NCBI RefSeq assembly: GCF_900093605.1
Contig: NZ_FLYE01000001.1
Span: forward strand, 646,784 to 710,783
DNA length: 64,000 nucleotides
Direction of reading: 5' to 3'
Source of the DNA: Candidatus Terasakiella magnetica
Lineage (GTDB): Bacteria; Pseudomonadota; Alphaproteobacteria; Rhodospirillales; Terasakiellaceae
The notes beneath the pieces were generated by a model. It saw only the letters and a program-made list of their open reading frames with translations, had not been told where the DNA came from and made no database searches. The position numbers and the translations under genes are program-made. Each line of letters starts with the position of its first letter. Positions within the stretch are counted from its first letter, which is position 1. Positions 44,501-54,231 of the stretch are shown piece by piece.

Positions 44501-44981
44501 TAAGGATGAATATGAGGTTGCGCGCCTCTATAGCTCCCCTGAATTTAAGAAAAAACTTTCAGAACAATTTGAAGGCAAGTTCAAGATCAGCTTCCATCTT
44601 TCCCCGCCCCTGCTTGCAGACCGTGATCAAAGAACAGGCCTCCCCCTTAAAAAGGAATATGGCCCATGGGTACTTTCTGTCTTTAAGTTTCTCGCCAAAT
44701 TCAAAGGATTGCGCGGTGGGAAATACGATATATTTGCCAAAACAGCCGAGCGTAAAATGGAACGCGCGCTGATCTCTGAATATATGGGAACGCTGGAAGA
44801 AATCTGTCAAAACCTGAAAGACTATAATCTTGATATCGCCACCCAAATTGCTGACCTTCCCCGTGAAATTCGCGGATTTGGTCATATTAAGGAACAGGCG
44901 GTTCATAAGGTTAAGGCACAGGAGAAGAAACTTCTAAAAGAGTTTAAAGCCGCCAGACCTTCTGATCTGGCCGCTCAATAA
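41511..44981 (+). CDS. Indolepyruvate:ferredoxin oxidoreductase, fused alpha-beta type
   Basis: A 1156-residue fused enzyme. The pyrimidine-binding part is N-terminal ([15 protein letters not shown]), the TPP-binding part is central ([27 protein letters not shown], then [11 protein letters not shown]), a cysteine-rich segment for Fe-S clusters follows ([13 protein letters not shown] and [15 protein letters not shown]), and the gamma-type domain is C-terminal ([22 protein letters not shown]). It decarboxylates aryl pyruvates from aromatic amino-acid breakdown to aryl-acetyl-CoA, reducing ferredoxin. The long fused form is usual in aerobic proteobacteria. The ATG has AGGGACG upstream. Confidence 0.94.
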   Translation: [1156 protein letters not shown]

Positions 44982-44984
44982 CCC

Positions 44985-45860
44985 CTAAAGCACATACCAT
45001 AACAGGGCTGGCAAAGCCGCAAAGCCCATGAAGGTAGACACAATCACAAGGCCAGCGACTTCTTCAGGCCGCTGGTCATAAAGCTGTGCAAAAAGATAAC
45101 AAAAGACAGCGGCGGGCATTGCGCATTCTAAAATAACCACACCGGCTGCTGGCCCGCTTAAGCCCATCAGTGCCACAAGTGCCACACCAACCCCAAAGCC
45201 CATACCAAGGCGCAAGACCGATAACCAGACAGCGGTTTTAAGGCTACCCATTTTCAAGCTTGCCAGCGATACACCCAAGGTAAAGAGCATTAAGGGAATG
45301 GTTAGATCACCAATTAATTTTGTGGTGTTAAATAACCAAACGGGTACTTCCAGATCACTGAATAAAAAGAGTGAGGCCAAAAGCGTTGCCGGAATGATCG
45401 GCATTTTTAAAATTGATTTTGGTGAAAAGCTACCCGAGACAAAAGCCACACCGATGGTCATTTGTAAAACCACATAGACGGTGAAAAAGGCAATCGCCAG
45501 CGCCAAGCCTTCCTGCCCAAATGCCAACAAGCATAAAGGCAAGCCCACATTCCCCACATTGGGCCATGTGAGTGCTTGTAAAAAAGCCCGTTGGGGTAAT
45601 TTGAAAATAGCTAAAGCCACCGCCCCAATCACCGCAAAAGCAAGGTTTGCCCAAAGGGCGGCTAATCCCATATTCCACAGGTGAGAAGTATCTAACTCCA
45701 CCTTTGCCAAGGCGTAAAACACCAGACACGGCGTGCCAAAATAGGTCACAATCGTTGTGACCATGGGCGTGTCAAACGCACGCCCACTTTTAGACCACCC
45801 ATAGCCGATCCCCACACAAACGAAGACCGGCACCAGAATTGAGAAAATATCACCAAACAT
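44985..45860 (-). CDS. AEC-family transporter (auxin efflux carrier-like permease)
   Basis: A 291-residue inner-membrane protein with about ten hydrophobic segments, starting MFGDIFSILVPVFVCVGIGYGWSK. Conserved features are the N-terminal repeat and ALTWPNVGNVGLPL, matched to the second half by AGVVILECAMPAAVF. AEC proteins move malate, malonate or other organic acids; the substrate here is unknown. It starts 4 nt after the pyruvate kinase stop, so the two genes are probably co-transcribed. Confidence 0.9.
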   Translation of the reverse strand: MFGDIFSILVPVFVCVGIGYGWSKSGRAFDTPMVTTIVTYFGTPCLVFYALAKVELDTSHLWNMGLAALWANLAFAVIGAVALAIFKLPQRAFLQALTWPNVGNVGLPLCLLAFGQEGLALAIAFFTVYVVLQMTIGVAFVSGSFSPKSILKMPIIPATLLASLFLFSDLEVPVWLFNTTKLIGDLTIPLMLFTLGVSLASLKMGSLKTAVWLSVLRLGMGFGVGVALVALMGLSGPAAGVVILECAMPAAVFCYLFAQLYDQRPEEVAGLVIVSTFMGFAALPALLWYVL

Positions 45861-45864
45861 TGGC

Positions 45865-47280
45865 TTAGCTTATGGTCGCAATGCGCAAGATATTGGTTGC
45901 GCCCGGCGTACCAAACGGAACACCTGCGGTGACAACAAGACTGTCCCCACGCTCACCAATTTTCTCTGCCTTGGCAACCTTTCTCGCCCCTTTGACCATC
46001 TCTGCAAAATCTTCAGCATCCGCAGAAACCGCAGCCACAACACCCCAGACAAGGGCGAGTTTGCGCGCGGTTTCAACCTTTGGCGTCAGACCCAGAATTC
46101 TGGTTTCAGGACGCTCACGTGCCACACGGTATGATGTGGAGCCCGTCGTTGTATAAGTCACGATGGCTGCGGCCTTAATCGTGCTGGCAACTTGACGTGC
46201 TGCTGCACTAATCGCGTCAGCTTCAGTTTCTTCAGGTTCAGTACGATCAGACTCACGAATGCGTTGATAAAGCGTGTCACCTTCCACGCGTTGAATGATC
46301 CGGTCCATAATCTCAACCGTTTCAATAGGATAATCCCCCGCAGCGGTCTCTGCAGAGAGCATCACCGCATCAGAACCATCATAAACAGCCGTTGCCACAT
46401 CAGAGGCTTCTGCACGTGTGGGCGCAGGTGCACTCACCATGGAGTCAAGCATTTGGGTTGCCACAATCACAGGCTTACCTAATTTGCGCGCTGTCGTGAT
46501 TATGCGTTTTTGCAAAATCGGCACATCTTCTGGCGGCAGCTCAACACCCAGATCGCCACGTGCAACCATGACCGCATCTGTGAGTTCCATAATTTCATCA
46601 AGATCATCAATGGCAGAGGGTTTTTCAAGCTTGGCAACAATAGAAGCTTTTTTCCCGATGATTTTGCGCGCTTCGCGAATATCATCAGCTTTTTGCACAA
46701 AAGAAAGCGCAACCCAATCAACACCTAACTGCAAACCATAGCGCAAATCCGTCATGTCTTTTTCTGTTAGCGCTGAAAGCGGCAAAACCGCATCAGGGAC
46801 ATTTACGCCTTTGCGATCACTTAAAACGCCATCAACCATAACTTCGGTTTCAGCAAAGTCTTCACCGCATTCCAAAACCTTTAAACGCATTTTGCCATCA
46901 TCAAGCAACAAGGTCATGCCCGGTTTCAAAACAGCAAAAATTTCAGGATGGAGCAAAGGCGCGCGCGTTACATCACCCGGCGTTTCGTCAAGATCAAGGC
47001 GAAAACGTCTTCCCATCCCCAACAAGGCACTGCCATCACGAAAAGTCCCAAGGCGCAATTTCGGGCCTTGCAAATCCATCATAATGCCGATGGGGCTGTT
47101 CAATTCTTTTTCCACATTACGGATCGCATCATAGCGATCTTTGTGATCTTCGTGGGAACCATGGGAGAAGTTCAGGCGGAAAACGTCAGCGCCGGCCTTA
47201 AACAACTGTTCGATACGCACGCGGGTTGAGCTAGACGGACCCAGCGTTGCGATGATTTTTGCATTTCGTGATCTTTTCAT
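45865..47280 (-). CDS. pyk: Pyruvate kinase
   Basis: A 471-residue enzyme, full length for the type II form. It starts MKRSRNAKIIATLGPSSSTRV, has FRLNFSHGSHEDH, the active-site stretch IVAKLEKPSAIDDLDEIM, VARGDLGVELPPEDV and TQMLDSM. It transfers phosphate from phosphoenolpyruvate to ADP in the last step of glycolysis. It heads a two-gene unit with the AEC transporter, which may exchange carboxylic acids linked to pyruvate. Confidence 0.97.
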   Translation of the reverse strand: MKRSRNAKIIATLGPSSSTRVRIEQLFKAGADVFRLNFSHGSHEDHKDRYDAIRNVEKELNSPIGIMMDLQGPKLRLGTFRDGSALLGMGRRFRLDLDETPGDVTRAPLLHPEIFAVLKPGMTLLLDDGKMRLKVLECGEDFAETEVMVDGVLSDRKGVNVPDAVLPLSALTEKDMTDLRYGLQLGVDWVALSFVQKADDIREARKIIGKKASIVAKLEKPSAIDDLDEIMELTDAVMVARGDLGVELPPEDVPILQKRIITTARKLGKPVIVATQMLDSMVSAPAPTRAEASDVATAVYDGSDAVMLSAETAAGDYPIETVEIMDRIIQRVEGDTLYQRIRESDRTEPEETEADAISAAARQVASTIKAAAIVTYTTTGSTSYRVARERPETRILGLTPKVETARKLALVWGVVAAVSADAEDFAEMVKGARKVAKAEKIGERGDSLVVTAGVPFGTPGATNILRIATIS

Positions 47281-47377
47281 ACCTTAAGAATAACGAGATG
47301 TGTTTAGATTTCCACAATATTTTCGTGCTAGTATAAGAAACTGGTCGAAATTTCATGTGGATGTCATAATTAGTGCA

Positions 47378-47782
47378 ATGTTTGAATCCTTACAAAAAAT
47401 ACTTCTGAACAAAGCTTTAGATAAACCTGCCCAGAAAAAAGGCAAAAAAAACTCTAAAGCAGCAGATGAAAAAATCTCTAAAAAAATCGCGCCACCCGTG
47501 GATGATGATCTGCGATCAGAGTCCGGTTTTGCCTTGGATGATGCCATTGAAAAGCTGGAAAACAGCGGTGAAAAAATGGATGACCTGTTGGATGCAAATG
47601 AAGACCTGCTCAGACAAGTCAAATTAGAAGCTGCCAAGAAAATGACACCAGAGCGCCGTGCCTTAATCGAATCAGCTATGAAAGTGCGCGCAACAAAAGC
47701 TAAAATACTCGAAGACCTTGATGATGAAACCCGTGCACGTTTGTACCTCACCGCCTTGCGCGCCTTTACAGGCAAACAATAA
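47378..47782 (+). CDS. Small charged protein of unknown function
   Basis: A protein of about 134 residues starting MFESLQKILLNKALDKPAQ. After a lysine-rich low-complexity stretch (about 15-35) it forms a likely helical, highly charged body (ALDDAIEKLENSGEKMDDLLDANEDLLRQVKLEAAKK). I do not recognise a family. The ATG at 47378 is chosen because everything upstream in the frame reads as non-coding; no good ribosome site is visible, and the frame could reach 47300. It is divergent from pyk and converges on the SixA-like gene. Confidence 0.65.
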   Translation: MFESLQKILLNKALDKPAQKKGKKNSKAADEKISKKIAPPVDDDLRSESGFALDDAIEKLENSGEKMDDLLDANEDLLRQVKLEAAKKMTPERRALIESAMKVRATKAKILEDLDDETRARLYLTALRAFTGKQ

Positions 47783-48295
47783 TTATAAATCACGCGGCTT
47801 GAAAAAACGCTTTAACACACCGCTTGCCCGCCCGATTTTTGACCAATTATCCACATCAAAGCTAAGATGGGCACAGGCTGCGGTGGGAAACTTCAGGCTC
47901 ATCTCATAGAGATCATCCTCGCCCCCTTTCCCACATACATAATCCGCCAGCTGTTCCATCCCCGGATTATGTCCAATCACCATCACCACATCAGCCTTGC
48001 CTTCTACATTCTGGATCATATCAAGCATGCTCATGTCGCTGGCATGATAAAGCTCACGGCTCAGTTTAATTTCAAAAGAATGGGCATACACATCCAATAA
48101 AGGCTTGAGTGTCTGGCGTGTACGCATGGCTGTTGAACATAAAATCACATCGGGCAATTCCATTTTCTCACTAAGAAAACGCGACATTTTAGAAGCCGCT
48201 TTAAGCCCTCGTGCATTTAAGGGGCGGTCAAAATCAGATAAAGACGGGTCTGCCCAGCTTGATTTTGCATGTCTAAGCAACAATAAATGCTTCAT
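47783..48295 (-). CDS. SixA-like histidine phosphatase
   Basis: A 170-residue protein of the phosphoglycerate-mutase-like superfamily, with the signature LLLRHAKSSW at residues 5-14, RMRTRQTL-type segment ILCSTAMRTRQT and the late VIGHNPGMEQL. SixA removes phosphate from phosphohistidine on Hpt domains or on NPr. The window has at least one Hpt-bearing kinase (18273-21020), so a role in phosphorelay reset is possible but not shown. It sits 1 nt from the converging gene and upstream of ppk on the opposite strand. Confidence 0.88.
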   Translation of the reverse strand: MKHLLLLRHAKSSWADPSLSDFDRPLNARGLKAASKMSRFLSEKMELPDVILCSTAMRTRQTLKPLLDVYAHSFEIKLSRELYHASDMSMLDMIQNVEGKADVVMVIGHNPGMEQLADYVCGKGGEDDLYEMSLKFPTAACAHLSFDVDNWSKIGRASGVLKRFFKPRDL

Positions 48296-48391
48296 ATGAC
48301 ACCTTCCCCAAATGATATTTTTGAATATAATAGAAGACCATCATAAAAGTTTCATCTTTTTCGTCTACACCGCACCTAAACATTTCCCTCT

Positions 48392-48436
48392 GACATAGCT
48401 ATAGACTATATATTCTATGTCTTAACGCGCGCGTTA
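48392..48436 (+). promoter_or_regulatory. Nested inverted repeats upstream of ppk
   Basis: GACATAG (48392-48398) and CTATGTC (48415-48421) form an inverted repeat with a 16-nt A/T-rich middle, followed at once by the 14-bp perfect palindrome TAACGCGCGCGTTA (48423-48436), 23 nt before the ppk start. These could be operator sites; I do not match them to a known regulator with confidence. Confidence 0.4.
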
Positions 48437-48458
48437 CCTACTATGGAGGCAAGATCAA

Positions 48459-50618
48459 ATGACAGCACAAGTACAACCACAAAAGAAAGCAACGGTCCCA
48501 ACAATTGCGATAGACTCGCCTGAGCGTTTTATCAACCGCGAACTTTCTTGGCTGTCGTTTAACACACGTGTGCTTGATGAGGCCGACAATATCAACCATC
48601 CTTTGCTGGAACGTTTGCGCTTTCTGTCTATTTCAGCAGCTAACCTTGATGAATTTTATATGGTGCGTGTTGCAGGCCTTAACGGTCAGGTCCATGCTGG
48701 TGTAAAATCACTCAGCTATGATGGGCTCACACCCCCGCAACAGCTAGAACAAATCCATGAAGGCGCTAACAAACTGGTGCGCGGGCAACAAGAACGTTAT
48801 CGCGCCTTGCGCGCCCTTCTTTTAAAAGAAGGCATCAAAGTCCTTAAATGTGAAGACATTCAAAAGCGTGATATCCCCTGGCTTGATGAACATTTCATCC
48901 AGCAGATTTTCCCGTCCCTCACACCGCTTGCGATTGATCCGGCCCACCCGTTTCCGTTCATTCCAAACCTTGGCCTTGCCATGATGTTTGGCCTTGAATC
49001 CACGATTGATCAACAGCCCTTAAAAGCACTGGTGCCCCTGCCACAAATGCTACCGCGTTTTGTGCGCCTGCCTGATTATGGCAAGACCATCCGCTTTATG
49101 CCCATTGAAGAAGTCATTCGCCTGTTCCTTGATCGACTGTTCCCCAATTACACGGTTGTGTCTTCCTGTTTGTTCAAAATCATTCGTGATAGCGAAATGG
49201 AAATCGATGAAGAAGCCGAAGATTTGGTACGTACCTTTGAAACGGCCTTAAAACGCCGCCGCCGTGGGTCTGTCATTCGCCTGTCCATTGATGCAGAAAT
49301 GCCTGAAGAGCTTCGCGATCTGGTTATTGAAGAACTTGATGTTGATAAGAGCGTCTGTTTTGTTCTTGATGGGCTGCTTGGTCTTGCCGACATTAAAGAA
49401 CTGATCTGTGATGAGCGCCCAGACCTGCAATTCAAGCCCTATAACGTGCGTTTCCCTGAACGTATCCGCGATTTTGGCGGGGATTGTTTTGCCGCCATTC
49501 GCAAAAAAGATTTTGTGGTTCACCACCCTTATGAAAGCTTTGATGCGGTTGTTCAGTTTGTTTTACAAGCCGCACGTGACCCTGAAGTTGTTGCCATTAA
49601 GCAAACGCTTTATCGCACATCCAACAACTCCCCCATTGTAAAAGCCTTGGTCGAAGCAGCTGAAGCTGGCAAATCCGTCACGGCTATGGTTGAGCTTAAA
49701 GCACGTTTTGATGAAGAAGCCAACATCCGCTGGGCACGTGATTTAGAGCGTGCTGGCGCGCAAGTGGTTTATGGTTTTGTTGATAAGAAAACCCATGCCA
49801 AGATTAATTTGGTTGTGCGCCGCGAAGGTAAAAAACTGCGCTCGTACGTTCACTTGGGCACAGGTAACTATCACCCGATTACAGCCAAGATTTATACCGA
49901 CCTTTCCTTCTTCTCGTGCGATCCAGCCCTGTGTCAGGATGCGACCAAGCTGTTTAACTATATGACAGGTTATGCAGAACCGGAAAAAATGGATAAGGTG
50001 GAATATTCGCCACTGACATTGCGCGACACGGTTTTAGATGGCATTAAAAATGAAATTAAAAATGCCAAAGCTAAAAAGCCTGCTCATGTCTGGGCAAAGA
50101 TGAATTCGGTTGTAGACCCTAAAATCATTGATGCCCTTTATGAAGCCTCACAAGCAGGCGTTCAGGTTGATTTAATCATCCGTGGTATTTGTTGTTTGCG
50201 CCCCGGTGTGCCGGGCCTGTCAGAAAACATCCGCGTTAAATCAATCGTTGGGCGCTTTTTAGAACATTCGCGCATCGTATGTTTTGGCAATGGGGGCAAA
50301 CTGCCCAATACCAAAGCCAAGATTTTCATTTCCTCTGCAGATTGGATGCCCCGCAACCTTGATCGCCGTGTAGAAACCCTTATTCCTATTGAAACCGACA
50401 CGGTGCATCGCCAAATCCTAGACCAGATCATGGTTGCAAACCTAAAGGATGAGGCTCAAAGCTGGGTGCTTAAGGCCGATGGTTCCTTTGATCGTGTCTC
50501 AACTGATGAAGATGCGTTTTCTTGTCATACCTACTTCATGACAAACCCGAGCCTGTCTGGACGTGGCTCTGCCTTAAAGAAAAAAGGTACAAGCCTGAAA
50601 AAACTAATGTTGGACTAA
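48459..50618 (+). CDS. ppk1: Polyphosphate kinase 1
   Basis: A 719-residue enzyme. The N-terminal domain begins with [20 protein letters not shown], typical of PPK1. The catalytic core carries [18 protein letters not shown], the phosphohistidine site [11 protein letters not shown] and [17 protein letters not shown]. It makes polyphosphate from ATP on the inner face of the membrane. The ribosome site TGGAGGC lies before the ATG. The exopolyphosphatase gene starts 6 nt after its stop, so synthesis and breakdown are co-expressed. Unusual inverted repeats lie in the promoter region. Confidence 0.97.
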   Translation: MTAQVQPQKKATVPTIAIDSPERFINRELSWLSFNTRVLDEADNINHPLLERLRFLSISAANLDEFYMVRVAGLNGQVHAGVKSLSYDGLTPPQQLEQIHEGANKLVRGQQERYRALRALLLKEGIKVLKCEDIQKRDIPWLDEHFIQQIFPSLTPLAIDPAHPFPFIPNLGLAMMFGLESTIDQQPLKALVPLPQMLPRFVRLPDYGKTIRFMPIEEVIRLFLDRLFPNYTVVSSCLFKIIRDSEMEIDEEAEDLVRTFETALKRRRRGSVIRLSIDAEMPEELRDLVIEELDVDKSVCFVLDGLLGLADIKELICDERPDLQFKPYNVRFPERIRDFGGDCFAAIRKKDFVVHHPYESFDAVVQFVLQAARDPEVVAIKQTLYRTSNNSPIVKALVEAAEAGKSVTAMVELKARFDEEANIRWARDLERAGAQVVYGFVDKKTHAKINLVVRREGKKLRSYVHLGTGNYHPITAKIYTDLSFFSCDPALCQDATKLFNYMTGYAEPEKMDKVEYSPLTLRDTVLDGIKNEIKNAKAKKPAHVWAKMNSVVDPKIIDALYEASQAGVQVDLIIRGICCLRPGVPGLSENIRVKSIVGRFLEHSRIVCFGNGGKLPNTKAKIFISSADWMPRNLDRRVETLIPIETDTVHRQILDQIMVANLKDEAQSWVLKADGSFDRVSTDEDAFSCHTYFMTNPSLSGRGSALKKKGTSLKKLMLD

Positions 50619-50624
50619 AACCAT

Positions 50625-52118
50625 ATGATGCACAGTATTGGATCCTCAGCTAAAGGCAAGCTCACCGCAATCGTTGATATCGGGTCCAATACCATTCGTC
50701 TTGTTGTCTTTCATGGTCCAGCGCGCATCCCCTTGCCCGTTTTTAACGAGAAGGTTCAATGCCGTTTAGGTTTAGGCATTGATGAAACCGGCCTGTTAAA
50801 CCCCAAAGGGGTTGAGCTTGCCTATGAAAGCCTCAATCGCTTTATGAAACTGGTTGAAGTGATGGAAGTGGACCATGTCAGTTTACTGGCAACCGCTGCT
50901 GTGCGCGAAGCCCGTGATGGCCCTGACTTTGTAGCCCAGATCAAACAACGTTTTGATGCCGATGTGCGCGTAATCAGCGGTGAAGAAGAAGCCAAGCTGT
51001 CAGCCTATGGCGTCTTAAGTGGCCTACCCGCAGCCGATGGCTTACTTGGTGATATGGGGGGGGCGAGCTTTGATCTGGTCGGGCTGGATCAAGGGACCTT
51101 TTCCCAACATGACACCACCCCACTTGGTCATTTGCGCATAAGCGATGAAGAGCGCACAAGCATTGCTGAAATGCGCCAATTTATCCGCAAAAAACTCAGC
51201 CCCATCAGCTGGACAAACGAGATGAAGGACCGCCCGTTTTATGCCGTGGGCGGATCTTTGCGTGCCGTTGCCCGCCTGATCATGCATCAAACCGATTATC
51301 CATTACATGTGATTGATAATTTCACCCTTCCTTGTGATGAAGCTGTGGCTTTGCTTGATGGTTTTGCACAACTTAGTTCAGATGAGATCAATAAAGTTCC
51401 TGATGTTTCGCGCAAACGCCTTGAAACATTGCCAGCAGCCATTGCCTTGCTGCAAGAAGTCTTGGAAAATATCAAACCGTCTCATCTGGTTTTTTCCGGT
51501 TATAGTATGCGCGAGGGACAGTTCTTTCTCTCTCTTAGCGATGAGCTTAAAGAACAAGACCCGCTGTTAAGTTCCTGTATGGATTTGGTTGAGCGTGAAG
51601 GCCGCTTTGGTCAGCAAGGTGAAGAAGTCTATGACTGGATGAGTCCCCTCTTTCCCAATGAAAGTGAAAGCCAGAAAAAACTGCGCCATGCGGCTTGTCT
51701 ATTGCATGATATTGCTTGGGCTGAACATCCTGATTATCGCGCAGATCATGGTTTTTTGCGGGTGTTACGTCTACCTGTTGCGGGCCTATCTCACCGCGAG
51801 CGCGCCTTGATGGCCGCCTGTGTCTATAGTCGCTATAAAGGGGATTTTAACGCGCGCATTGCCAAGCCCTTGAGAACATTTCTGAATGATGAAGATGCCA
51901 TTTGGACAAAGACAGTTGGGGCAACCTTGCGCCTTGCTCATACACTTGCCAGTGGCGCACCGCATTTACTGGAACAAACCCGCCTTGAAATTCGTGGCGG
52001 TGAGCTCATTTTGTCTTTACCAGAAGATCAAGACGTCTTTATCGGCGAAGCGGTTGCCAAACGGGTTCAAACAATCGCCAAACATATGGGATTAAGTGGT
52101 CGCTTGGAACACGGTTAA
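50625..52118 (+). CDS. ppx: Exopolyphosphatase, Ppx/GppA family
   Basis: A 497-residue protein of the actin-like ATPase superfamily: AIVDIGSNTIRLVVF (phosphate 1 motif), LLATAAVREARDGPDF, RVISGEEEAKLSAYGV and GDMGGASFDL, plus a C-terminal HD-like helical region (LRHAACLLHDIAW). It releases phosphate from polyphosphate chains or hydrolyses pppGpp; the two activities cannot be told apart by sequence. It is the second gene of the ppk-ppx unit and overlaps the end of the converging rnd gene by 4 nt. Confidence 0.94.
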   Translation: MMHSIGSSAKGKLTAIVDIGSNTIRLVVFHGPARIPLPVFNEKVQCRLGLGIDETGLLNPKGVELAYESLNRFMKLVEVMEVDHVSLLATAAVREARDGPDFVAQIKQRFDADVRVISGEEEAKLSAYGVLSGLPAADGLLGDMGGASFDLVGLDQGTFSQHDTTPLGHLRISDEERTSIAEMRQFIRKKLSPISWTNEMKDRPFYAVGGSLRAVARLIMHQTDYPLHVIDNFTLPCDEAVALLDGFAQLSSDEINKVPDVSRKRLETLPAAIALLQEVLENIKPSHLVFSGYSMREGQFFLSLSDELKEQDPLLSSCMDLVEREGRFGQQGEEVYDWMSPLFPNESESQKKLRHAACLLHDIAWAEHPDYRADHGFLRVLRLPVAGLSHRERALMAACVYSRYKGDFNARIAKPLRTFLNDEDAIWTKTVGATLRLAHTLASGAPHLLEQTRLEIRGGELILSLPEDQDVFIGEAVAKRVQTIAKHMGLSGRLEHG

Positions 52119-53272
52119 CTATCGAGATCAATGACCTTGATATTTTTGCCATTTACCGCCAAGGCAAGCCCGCCAGCTTTCAGCTTTAAAGCGTCTTCCC
52201 CAAACATTTCACGGCGCCAACCTTTAAGGCAGGCCACATCGGCGCCATCCCCATAAGCCGCAACCTGTTCAAGGTCACTCACATTAGCAATTAGTTTTTG
52301 CGCAACATCAAAATTCTCGGACTTATATTTTAACAGAACTTTGAGCAGATCAACCACAGGCCCAAGCCCTTTTGGTAAATCCTTTTTTGCCGGTGGTTTG
52401 GGATGCTCACTTGGATCAAGGCTTAAAGCTTGCTGGATCGCTTCGAGAATTTCCTTACCATAACGACCATTGGCGATGGATTTGTTAAGGCCGCGCACAC
52501 GCTCTAAAGCGTGGGTATCTTTGGGGCTTTGATGGGCAATATCGATAATCGCATCATCACGGATCACACGATTGCGCGGCATGTCTTTGCGTTGGGCTTC
52601 ACGTTCACGCCAAGCAGCCACTTCACGCAGCACAGCCAGCACCTTGGTGCTTTTGGTGCGCGCTTTTAAGCGCTTCCATACCATGTTTGGGTCAACAATA
52701 TAGGTATCCGTGCTGGTTAAAGCCGCCATTTCTTCTTCAAGCCAGACAGCGCGATTATTGTCATCAAGTTTATCTTTGAGGAATTGATAAATTTCGCGCA
52801 AATAAGTCACATCACCAAGGGCATAGGTCACTTGACGCTCGGTCAATGGGCGCTTGCTCCAATCGGTAAAGCGCGAGCCCTTATCAAGGCTCTCGCGACA
52901 GATATTATTAACCAGCGTTTCATAACCCACAGACTCACCAAAACCACATACCATGGCAGCGACTTGGCTATCAAACATCGGCACAGGAGTTTTGCCCGTG
53001 AGCTTTACAAAAATTTCAACATCTTGACGTGCTGCATGGAAGACCTTGAGCACGTCTTCATTTGCCATCAGGTCAAATAAGGGCTGTAGATCAATCCCGT
53101 TTGCCAACACATCCACACAACGGGCATCGTCACTTCCGCCTAGCTGTACGAGGCACAGTTTGGGCCAGTAAGTTTTTTCGCGCATAAACTCCGTATCAAC
53201 CGTGACGAAACTTTCGCTCGATAAACGGTCGCAAAACGCTGCCAGCGTTTCTGTATCTGTAATCAATTCCAT
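52115..53272 (-). CDS. rnd: Ribonuclease D
   Basis: A 385-residue 3'-5' exonuclease of the DEDDy type: VTVDTEFMREKTYWPKL (D and E), HAARQDVEIF, and YALGDVTYL (Y and D). An HRDC domain follows (about 205-285: AWREREAQRKDMPRNRVIRDDAIIDIA), then a weaker second helical region. RNase D trims tRNA precursors at the 3' end. It diverges from the tungstate-binding protein gene and converges on ppx. Confidence 0.96.
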   Translation of the reverse strand: MELITDTETLAAFCDRLSSESFVTVDTEFMREKTYWPKLCLVQLGGSDDARCVDVLANGIDLQPLFDLMANEDVLKVFHAARQDVEIFVKLTGKTPVPMFDSQVAAMVCGFGESVGYETLVNNICRESLDKGSRFTDWSKRPLTERQVTYALGDVTYLREIYQFLKDKLDDNNRAVWLEEEMAALTSTDTYIVDPNMVWKRLKARTKSTKVLAVLREVAAWREREAQRKDMPRNRVIRDDAIIDIAHQSPKDTHALERVRGLNKSIANGRYGKEILEAIQQALSLDPSEHPKPPAKKDLPKGLGPVVDLLKVLLKYKSENFDVAQKLIANVSDLEQVAAYGDGADVACLKGWRREMFGEDALKLKAGGLALAVNGKNIKVIDLDS

Positions 53273-53400
53273 GACTTAGCTATACACGTTTTCCTCTACA
53301 GAAGAAACGCCTAAACACATTATATGGAAAGTTGATTGATCCATTTTGTGAAAATGCCATACTGATCAGGCTTTTTTCAATTTTCATCTGGCGAAATACC

Positions 53401-54219
53401 ATGAAACGGCCTTTTATCTCCTTACTTTTCTTCTTAACCCTGTTGTTAAGCAACTTTTCAAGTCAAGCAGACACGCCTTTCATCACCATGGCCTCGACAA
53501 CATCCACAGCCAACTCCGGTTTATTTGAAACGCTACTGCCCGCGTTTAGTAACGATAGTGGCATTGAAGTGCGTGTTGTTGCCGTTGGCACCGGACAAGC
53601 CGTCAGGATCGCAAGAAAAGGGGATGCGGATTTGCTTTTTGCACATCACCGCCCGTCTGAAGAAAAGCTTCTCAAAGATGGTTTTGGCAAAGAGCGCTTT
53701 GATGTGATGTATAATGACTTTGTTCTTGTCGGCCCCAAAACAGACCCGGCTAAAACACGCCGATGCACATCCCCAAGCCTTGCTTTTAAAAAGATAAATG
53801 AAAGCCAAAGAGTTTTTGTCTCTCGTGGTGATGATAGTGGCACGCACAAACGTGAGCTCACCCTCTGGCAAGACGCCGGTATCACAAAGCCCGGTTTAAC
53901 AGGAAGGTGGTATCGCAGCACTGGCACTGGTATGGGCACGACCTTAAATATCGCCTCAGGTATGAACGCCTACACACTTACCGACCGTGGCACATGGATT
54001 TCATTTAAGAACAAAGCTGATCTGGATATCCTCTGCCAAGGTCATGAGTCACTGTTTAACCCTTATGGTGTGATTGCCCTGAGCAAAGAAAAGTTTCCCC
54101 ATATCAAATACGCCCAATCCATGAAATTCATCAACTGGATTACCTCAGCCAAAGGGCAAAAAATCATTGCGGATTTTCGCGTTGCAGGGCAAAGGCTCTT
54201 TATCCCAAACGCCAAATAA
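53401..54219 (+). CDS. TupA-like tungstate/molybdate periplasmic binding protein (orphan)
   Basis: A 272-residue protein with a signal peptide (MKRPFISLLFFLTLLLSNF, cleavage near SQA-DTPF). TupA hallmarks are the TTSTANSGLFETLLPAF anion-binding segment, VGTGQAVRIARKGDADLLFAH, and SRGDDSGTHKRELTLW. TupA binds tungstate for the TupABC importer. The ATG at 53401 opens the signal peptide; the frame extends upstream to 53332 with poor support. No tupB or tupC lies in the window. The next gene, converging 12 nt away, is a ModE-type regulator, which supports an oxyanion ligand. Confidence 0.88.
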   Translation: MKRPFISLLFFLTLLLSNFSSQADTPFITMASTTSTANSGLFETLLPAFSNDSGIEVRVVAVGTGQAVRIARKGDADLLFAHHRPSEEKLLKDGFGKERFDVMYNDFVLVGPKTDPAKTRRCTSPSLAFKKINESQRVFVSRGDDSGTHKRELTLWQDAGITKPGLTGRWYRSTGTGMGTTLNIASGMNAYTLTDRGTWISFKNKADLDILCQGHESLFNPYGVIALSKEKFPHIKYAQSMKFINWITSAKGQKIIADFRVAGQRLFIPNAK

Positions 54220-54231
54220 GTAAACGCTGCA

